DNA of 10,324 nucleotides from Ruminococcus sp. (GTDB taxonomy: Bacteria; Bacillota_A; Clostridia; Oscillospirales; Ruminococcaceae), in assembly GCF_024684275.1 (NCBI RefSeq), contig NZ_JAIKXF010000122.1, positions 1 to 10,324 on the forward strand. Reading direction: 5' to 3'. Below the pieces are notes generated by a model that saw nothing but the letters and a program-made list of their open reading frames with translations, was not told the DNA's origin and did no database searches. This document shows positions 6,582 through 10,324 of the stretch, piece after piece (position 1 is the first letter of the stretch; each line of letters begins with the position of its first letter). Position numbers and translations under genes: made by a program.

Positions 6582-7082
6582 TTAAGTCGTAATTGCGAAT
6601 ACAACTTCAACATTAGGCATTGAAATATTACCGAATAAAGTTGTAACAGTCAAGTTATATGTTTTATTCACATTCAGCACGACACTGCCAGCGTATGTGC
6701 CGTTAGCTGTAGACGAAGAGAAAGAACTTGTGTCCAAATTGGTAATAAGATTTGCAGTAGTACCTGTTTCGACAATCGAGGAAACATAACCCTTTACAGG
6801 AATAAATCCGCCGATTTGATAGGTCTGTACGCAAAGATCAAACTCTACATCGCCAGTACTCTCATCATATGTGACAGGAGTTAAAATACTTCCATCATAC
6901 ATTCCAAACGGAGCCTGATTTCCGGAAGATGCACTGCAAAATCCGCCGTCACCGACATAAGTTGTCACATCTTCAGGATCAGTATACACATCAGCAGCAC
7001 TTGCACTCATAGCAGTACCAGCCATCATTGTTGCGCCCATAACCAGTGCAGAGAGACCTGCAAGAATCTTGTTCTTTTTCAT
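6582..7082 (-). CDS. Small secreted beta-rich protein
   Basis: A 166-residue exported protein, first gene after the strong promoter and long leader. Residues 1-30 are a textbook signal peptide: basic MKKNK start, hydrophobic core, cleavage after SASA/A. The mature part of about 136 residues is Ser/Thr/Gly/Val-rich and reads as alternating beta strands (TPVTYDESTGDVEFDL, IGGFIPVKGYVSSI, GTYAGSVVLNVNKTYNLTV). It has two cysteines, one near the mature N-terminus and one in the LCVQTY strand, which could pair. The strand pattern recalls half of a NEAT-like sandwich, as in the two larger secreted proteins, but the match is too weak to name. The SD AGAAAGGA is about 9-10 nt before the ATG. A terminator-like structure after the gene would make it the most abundant product of the operon. 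Role unknown: scaffold or ligand-binding partner are guesses. Confidence 0.75.
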   Translation of the reverse strand: MKKNKILAGLSALVMGATMMAGTAMSASAADVYTDPEDVTTYVGDGGFCSASSGNQAPFGMYDGSILTPVTYDESTGDVEFDLCVQTYQIGGFIPVKGYVSSIVETGTTANLITNLDTSSFSSSTANGTYAGSVVLNVNKTYNLTVTTLFGNISMPNVEVVFAITT

Positions 7083-7377
7083 GATAATAATTCCTTTCTG
7101 TAATAGATTTGTTTTGTGCTTTTCACATCATCAGACTGCGCGCATCTTCAAATGATTCCAGCACAGTTGGTTCAGAGATTTCACCGTTGATCGGACAGCT
7201 TGACCTCTTTCGACTCACAAAAGCTTTTGTTGCTTTCCGTTACGCTCCGCCAGAGAGCATAGCAGAATTTTCGTTTCGCATCGACTATTGCCGACGCTGG
7301 GTTGTATTAAATGCCCGACAGCGTGTCCCGCCTTCGGACGTTTAACCTTTATTATAAGTTATTGGTTGCTAACTTAT
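7083..7377 (-). ncRNA. Long structured leader RNA of the secreted-protein operon
   Basis: The promoter at 7384-7412 places the RNA start near 7377, so about 295 nt precede the first start codon. Hairpins in RNA order: ATAAGTTA/TAACTTAT (7354-7377), GTCCG/CGGGAC with AAGG loop and one bulge (7325-7339), ACGCTG/CAGCGT (7294-7324), GCTCT/GGAGC (7245-7258), the self-complementary 14-mer ACAAAAGCTTTTGT (7217-7230), and CCG/CGG (7184-7194). This stretch is richer in GC than the flanking intergenic DNA. The only minus-strand reading of note, a GTG-initiated 31-codon frame at 7123-7218, has no SD. I do not recognise a named riboswitch (no cobalamin, TPP, c-di-GMP or T-box hallmarks). It could be a new structured leader, a family-specific intergenic repeat, or an mRNA-stabilising 5' UTR. 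Confidence 0.5.
7354..7377. promoter_or_regulatory. Palindromic operator-like element at the operon transcription start
   Basis: A perfect 8-bp inverted repeat, ATAAGTTA-N8-TAACTTAT, begins six bases after the -10 box and so covers about +1 to +24. Its core, AGTTATTGGTTGCTAAC on the plus strand (7357-7373), matches the element at 8514-8530 at 15 of 17 positions. This is the usual place and size of a winged-helix repressor site. In RNA it could also fold as a 5'-terminal stem-loop that protects the message. Confidence 0.6.
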
Positions 7378-7383
7378 GGCTAT

Positions 7384-7412
7384 ATCATAGCACATCTGTC
7401 GACGTTCGTCAA
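7384..7412 (-). promoter_or_regulatory. Strong SigA-type promoter of the secreted-protein operon
   Basis: In the minus direction TTGACG, exactly 17 nt, then TATGAT preceded by TG at the extended -10 position (TGCTATGAT). Both hexamers match consensus at five of six bases. The spacer holds the small inverted repeat GACG-AA-CGTC beginning inside the -35. The segment AGATGTG before the -10 is identical in the regulator's promoter at 8531-8559. Confidence 0.85.
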
Positions 7413-7423
7413 TCATTTTTTAA

Positions 7424-7521
7424 ATAGCAAAAATGCAATCCGATTTGTGCAATCATTCTATTTTTTAAGGTAATTGTTGGCAGGCTTTGATTTTTGCTAT
7501 ACAAAAAACGCCGATTTTTTG
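7424..7521. repeat. Repeat-rich AT region upstream of the operon promoter
   Basis: Upstream of the -35 lie ATAGCAAAAAT (7424-7434) and its exact reverse complement ATTTTTGCTAT (7490-7500). Two direct TGCAATC copies occur at 7434-7440 and 7448-7454 (14-bp period), with the reverse complement GATTGCA again at 7521-7527. CAAAAAA-N6-TTTTTTG lies at 7502-7521. These could be activator sites, curved or UP-element DNA, or simply AT-rich intergenic sequence. No gene is visible between 7413 and 7605. Confidence 0.4.
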
Positions 7522-7605
7522 ATTGCAAATTTGTAAATTAAATATTCAAAATTATATACAATCAACATAAATCCAGATGTTATTTCACAAATGTTTGTAA
7601 AAGCA

Positions 7606-7634
7606 AACAAGACCGATTTTGTATCGGTCTTGTT
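7606..7634 (-). terminator. Intrinsic terminator of the winged-helix regulator gene
   Basis: A perfect 12-bp stem, AACAAGACCGAT/ATCGGTCTTGTT, with a 5-nt loop starts 3 nt past the regulator's stop codon. In the minus direction it is followed by TGCTTTT, a modest U-tract. It separates the regulator from the secreted-protein operon, whose own promoter lies 194 nt further on. Confidence 0.85.
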
Positions 7635-7637
7635 ATA

Positions 7638-8495
7638 CTAATGCAATATTACAGACAGCATTGCCCGCATGTTTACGGGATTGCCGTCCTTGTCTATCAT
7701 GCCGCTGTTTGAACAGGTAGCACTGATCTCAATGTTGCCCTCCAGCACACGGCTCGCAACCTCATCACCCGTATAGGAAAACTCAAAGCAGTCCATAGGT
7801 ATCTTATAAGCGTCATTTTCTGTCTGCATGGGAACATAGCAGTTGCCGTTCCAATACATAAAATTATCTGGTTTGCCAGTTATGAGCTTCTGATCGCCGG
7901 AGCGCTCAGACGACAATGTCTGTGGAAAGATGACAATATATCCTCTGCCGTTGTGGATACGCATCTCGCAGTTACGCTTGAAGGCACGATTTGCCATAGC
8001 CAGATGGGAATGGGGCGTGTGAGAATTAAATTCCAGCTTATAAAACTTTATCGGCAGAATATAGAAGCCTTCTTTGATACGTCTGCTTAACTGCTGCCCC
8101 GTGAATGTAGTATCGGCTTCAAAAAGGCTTTTTATTTTGTAATGCTGATCTATCCTCTCCATTGCATCGAACAATGTGTTTGGAAACCTGACAGCCATTC
8201 CGAGAGCGATATCCGGAATATCAGGAGCATTTACATTTTCATAATTAAGATGTGCGGTTGCCGTTTCGATTTTTGCAAGTATTTCCTCAGCTTCTTCTAT
8301 TCCGCTTGAGGTAAGTGTTAATTTACGCTGATTTGATCTATCGATCAATCCTATCTCGCTCAATGCCTCACCGATACGACACACCTCATAATTCTTGAGT
8401 TCATTTTCTTTAGCAAAATCAGAATATCGAAGAGAATAATCGGGAGAATGATAGAACGCTATCAGCAGCTTTGCTTGTATTTCGGTAAAAACCAT
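7638..8495 (-). CDS. Winged-helix transcriptional regulator, unknown family
   Basis: A 285-residue soluble protein with no signal or membrane segment. I start it at MVFTEIQAKLL because AGGAG lies 8 nt upstream; a reading 10 codons longer would begin inside the operator-like element. Residues 1-75 read as a winged helix: helices at IQAKLLIAFYHS, YSDFAKENELK and EVCRIGEALSEIGLI, then a wing RSNQRKLTLTSSG, as in MarR-like and similar regulators. Residues 75-95 may be a linker helix. The remaining 190 residues are mixed alpha/beta and match nothing I can name (FYKLEFNSHTPHSHLAMAN, RGYIVIFP, MYWNGNCYVPMQT). They may bind a ligand or form the dimer. Its promoter carries the same element as the secreted-protein promoter, so autoregulation and control of that operon are likely. 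DNA binding is inferred, not shown. Confidence 0.65.
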   Translation of the reverse strand: MVFTEIQAKLLIAFYHSPDYSLRYSDFAKENELKNYEVCRIGEALSEIGLIDRSNQRKLTLTSSGIEEAEEILAKIETATAHLNYENVNAPDIPDIALGMAVRFPNTLFDAMERIDQHYKIKSLFEADTTFTGQQLSRRIKEGFYILPIKFYKLEFNSHTPHSHLAMANRAFKRNCEMRIHNGRGYIVIFPQTLSSERSGDQKLITGKPDNFMYWNGNCYVPMQTENDAYKIPMDCFEFSYTGDEVASRVLEGNIEISATCSNSGMIDKDGNPVNMRAMLSVILH

Positions 8496-8513
8496 GATAT
8501 TTACTCCTATCTC

Positions 8514-8530
8514 GTTAGCAACCACAAACT
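8514..8530 (-). promoter_or_regulatory. Second copy of the operator-like element, at the regulator's own promoter
   Basis: AGTTTGTGGTTGCTAAC in the minus direction directly follows the -10 box and extends past +10. It differs from the copy at 7357-7373 in two of 17 bases. Here the flanks form a shorter inverted repeat, TTAG-N10-CTAA. Binding would block initiation of the regulator gene, which fits autorepression. Confidence 0.6.
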
Positions 8531-8559
8531 AATATATCACATCTTTCGAGAAAAGTCAA
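8531..8559 (-). promoter_or_regulatory. Strong SigA-type promoter of the winged-helix regulator
   Basis: In the minus direction TTGACT, exactly 17 nt, then TATATT with an extended TG (TGATATATT). Both hexamers match five of six consensus bases. It starts 29 nt after the relaxase stop codon, so the regulator has its own promoter and does not depend on the mobile-element remnant. Compared with the promoter at 7384-7412, the segment from TCGA to the -10 is identical at 14 of 16 positions. Confidence 0.85.
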
Positions 8560-8588
8560 TAGATAATTTGAGAATACAATAATCCAGT

Positions 8589-10076
8589 TTAATACTTTTG
8601 CATATTATAATTATCATCTTGCTGCTGTGAACCATCCTCTTTAATTCCAAGTTCCTGTTTCTTGCGTTGGATAAGGTGACGAAGTTTCTTATCAGTGCGT
8701 GATATTCTTCTTCGGCTTCGAGCGTTGTCTTCTTCTATGATCCGCCCGAAGTCAACAAGTAAACTGACAATGGTATTTGATATCATATAGTTGTGACCGT
8801 TATCATAATTAATCAGCCTTTCTGCGTACTCGTTTCCTTCGGAAGCAGACTTCGTAAGCCATTCCAAAGCTTTTTCCCTGTCGGAAGCGATTCCGTCTTT
8901 TCCGAAAAGATATATCTTTCCAAGCCAATATGAAGCCCACGAATTATCATCAGCAATAGATTCAAACAGCTTAACCGCTTTGATAACGTCATATTTTTCT
9001 TGTGTAAGATATAGTTTTGCAAGCTGATATATCGCATGACGGTTATTAGCCGATGATGCTGCCGACAGATATTTTTCAGCTTTGTCATAATCAACGGGAA
9101 TGTATTCACCGTTAAAATACATCTTTCCCAGCATATATTGTGCATATTTGTTATCAGCCACAGCAGGCTTTTCCAGCCACTTGAAAGCTATGTCAGGTGC
9201 TTTTTCAGTACCGCATCCGTAAAGGTACATCTTGCCGATACGGTATTGAAAGTACGAACTCATTTTCTTTGCTTTAGGCTCTATATCAATAAAACCTGCA
9301 AGTGCCTTTGCAAAATACCGCTTAGCTGTTTCATCATCGGTACTGTACCTACCCATGTCATAAATAGCAAGTATATTTCCTTTATCAGCCTCCGACTTCA
9401 TAACAGCGAGCGCCTCCGCTTTTTTATCATCTGTCGGGTACTGTGATTTGAGTATCCTCGACGCTGACTTGTATCCATCTGACCATTTGAAATAATAATT
9501 GCTGCCGCTTTCTTCAGTATCAACATACTCATAGTCATCAGCGAAAGATACATCAGTATCTTCCTCAATATCATCGTGAATATCTTCAAGCTCGCTGTCA
9601 GGAATCTCAATCATATTTACGACTTTTCTTATGATCATATTTTTTACCGAGCGGAACTCCTTGTTCTCAGCAAGCGTTGGAAGTTCCTTGTCTTTTTGCG
9701 TGTACATTTTATACTTAGCCTTTTCAAATTCGCACCACTTATCATACAGCTTTTGAATATCTTCATTCTGTGATAACAGAAAAAATATATCATCTACTGT
9801 CTGCTTGATCTCTTTAGGAAGATATCCATACATCTTCTTTCCGCCGACGCTTTGCAGTTGAGCATTTAATTTTCTGACCTTTGTAACAAGCCTTTCATCA
9901 ACAACTCCGCTTCCGATCCGAGATAATATTTCACTCATCTGATCTTCGGACAGTGCTTTCAGTTCATCACGGGTAAGAGTTTGCTCCTGATAAATACTTT
10001 TCATATCTTCATGAAAAATATCGTTTGCAAAAGCTGAACGTATTGCAGCCATACCTTCTTTTGTAAGGTATCCCAT
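8589..10076 (-). pseudogene. MobP2/MobL-type relaxase, C-terminal SEL1-repeat part without catalytic domain
   Basis: About 495 codons remain open. They match what I know of the C-terminal half of clostridial MobP2/MobL relaxases: an EDMKSIYQEQTLTRDELK helix, GKKMYGYLPKEIKQTVDDI, and LAENKEFRSVKNMIIRK. Four to five SEL1 repeats follow (YRIGKMYLYGCGTEK, YAQYMLGKMYFNGEY, YQLAKLYL, YWLGKIYLFGKDG), then a basic tail with DKKLRHLIQRKKQELG. Full relaxases of this kind carry the DNA-nicking domain with a histidine cluster before this point; nothing of it is present. The longest reading begins 19 codons upstream in sequence that makes better sense in another frame, and none of the possible ATGs has an SD. 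So this is most likely a broken relaxase gene left by a mobilisable or conjugative element, though a free-standing SEL1 protein cannot be fully excluded. Confidence 0.72.
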
Positions 10077-10324
10077 CACCAAAATCAATATCATAGAGGA
10101 GAATACAGTGATACATATTTTCCTCGTCATCATAGTACATGAAATCCTTGTTTCTTTCTAGAAACGCCAAACTCATAAAAGGAAACCGTGAGATATGCTC
10201 GAAGTTTTTATGAGTTACGGCAATTGCCTTTTCGATTACACATTTTTTAACATTAAAAGTGGCAGGTTTCTCCTCAAGATGTGTGTTCAACACCAGCTTA
10301 TCAGAAAACTCCATAAAGTGATCT
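10009..10324 (-). pseudogene. Truncated mobile-element ORF (possibly DUF6329-like), fused out of frame to the relaxase remnant
   Basis: An open frame enters from beyond the right edge and reads MEFSDKLVLNTHLEEKPAT, then CVIEKAIAVTH and MYHCILLYDIDFGDGI. The series C-V-x-E-K-A-I-x-V, F-x-x-x-K-D-x-M-Y and H-C-x-L-x-Y-D-x-x-x-x-D-G-I is what I recall from small proteins on clostridial conjugative elements. The domain name is from memory and needs an HMM check. In those proteins DGI is followed by L/V, an acidic stretch and Y-x-Y-A-R-Y. Here the frame turns basic (PYKRRYG) and stops at 10009, just where the relaxase frame becomes meaningful (near 10070). No SD precedes the ATG at 10314 and the frame is open to the edge, so the true start may be outside. 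I read it as a 5' gene fragment ending at a deletion joint. Confidence 0.5.

Noticed and set aside
7123..7218. GTG-initiated 31-codon minus-strand frame in the leader, possible leader peptide
   Set aside because: The composition is plausible (NGEISEPTVLESFED) but there is no SD before the GTG, and an in-frame stop lies shortly upstream. It could be a decayed fragment or chance.
7109..7473. Two overlapping plus-strand frames of 78 and 61 codons in the leader region
   Set aside because: They run antisense to the structured leader, lie opposite to all other genes, lack convincing SD sites, and have no family-like sequence. The upstream promoter explains this DNA as an RNA leader.
8813..9145. 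Long minus-strand frame inside the SEL1 region, and similar shadow frames elsewhere
   Set aside because: These overlap well-supported coding frames, have no SD and no recognisable protein pattern.
10009..10314. A complete 101-residue gene overlapping the relaxase start
   Set aside because: Its last 20 or so codons overlap the relaxase frame and read as nonsense, the start has no SD, and the frame is open to the window edge. A truncated gene fits better.
1..10324. CRISPR array, tRNA or rRNA genes
   Set aside because: I found no regularly spaced direct repeats of the needed length, no tRNA-like T-arm with anticodon stem, and no conserved rRNA segments on either strand.

Overview
The window is about 60-65% AT and fits a gut or rumen Gram-positive of the Oscillospiraceae/Ruminococcus type. 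The evidence for this is the purine-rich Shine-Dalgarno sites, the secreted proteins with NEAT-like and Ruminococcus-type C-terminal modules, the PqqD/HprK-like pair and a MobP2-type relaxase tail. The assignment rests on gene content alone. Every gene that I accept lies on the minus strand, so the biological reading order runs from high to low coordinates.

Layout in transcription order. (1) 10324-8589: debris of a mobilisable element. The front of a small element-borne ORF is joined, out of frame, to the SEL1-repeat C-terminal part of a MobP2/MobL-type relaxase that has lost its catalytic domain. (2) 8559-7606: a strong SigA-type promoter, a winged-helix regulator of unknown family with a large C-terminal domain, and an intrinsic terminator. 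(3) 7521-7083: an AT-rich, repeat-bearing upstream region, a second strong promoter and a roughly 295-nt hairpin-rich leader RNA. (4) 7082-3187: a small secreted protein, a strong terminator or attenuator, and a 1062-residue secreted multidomain protein. (5) 3169-3047: a 40-residue peptide gene with the best ribosome binding site of the window. (6) 2973-1495: a second secreted protein that shares its C-terminal module with the 1062-residue protein. (7) 1355-1: a Thr/Ser/Glu-rich lipoprotein, an HPr-kinase-like P-loop protein and the first 30 codons of a PqqD-family protein. The last two overlap by ATGA.

How it may work together (inference). The two clear promoters are near copies of each other, and both carry the same 17-bp element (15/17 identical) at the transcription start. 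The simplest model is that the winged-helix protein represses itself and the secreted-protein operon. The operon would encode a surface/secreted protein set together with a short peptide. The PqqD-like peptide chaperone and HprK-like kinase downstream resemble maturation genes of ribosomally made peptides. The 40-residue peptide, with a Y-x-x-P leader-like start and an ITTSG motif, is the best substrate candidate in the window. The rest of the maturation genes, if present, lie beyond coordinate 1.
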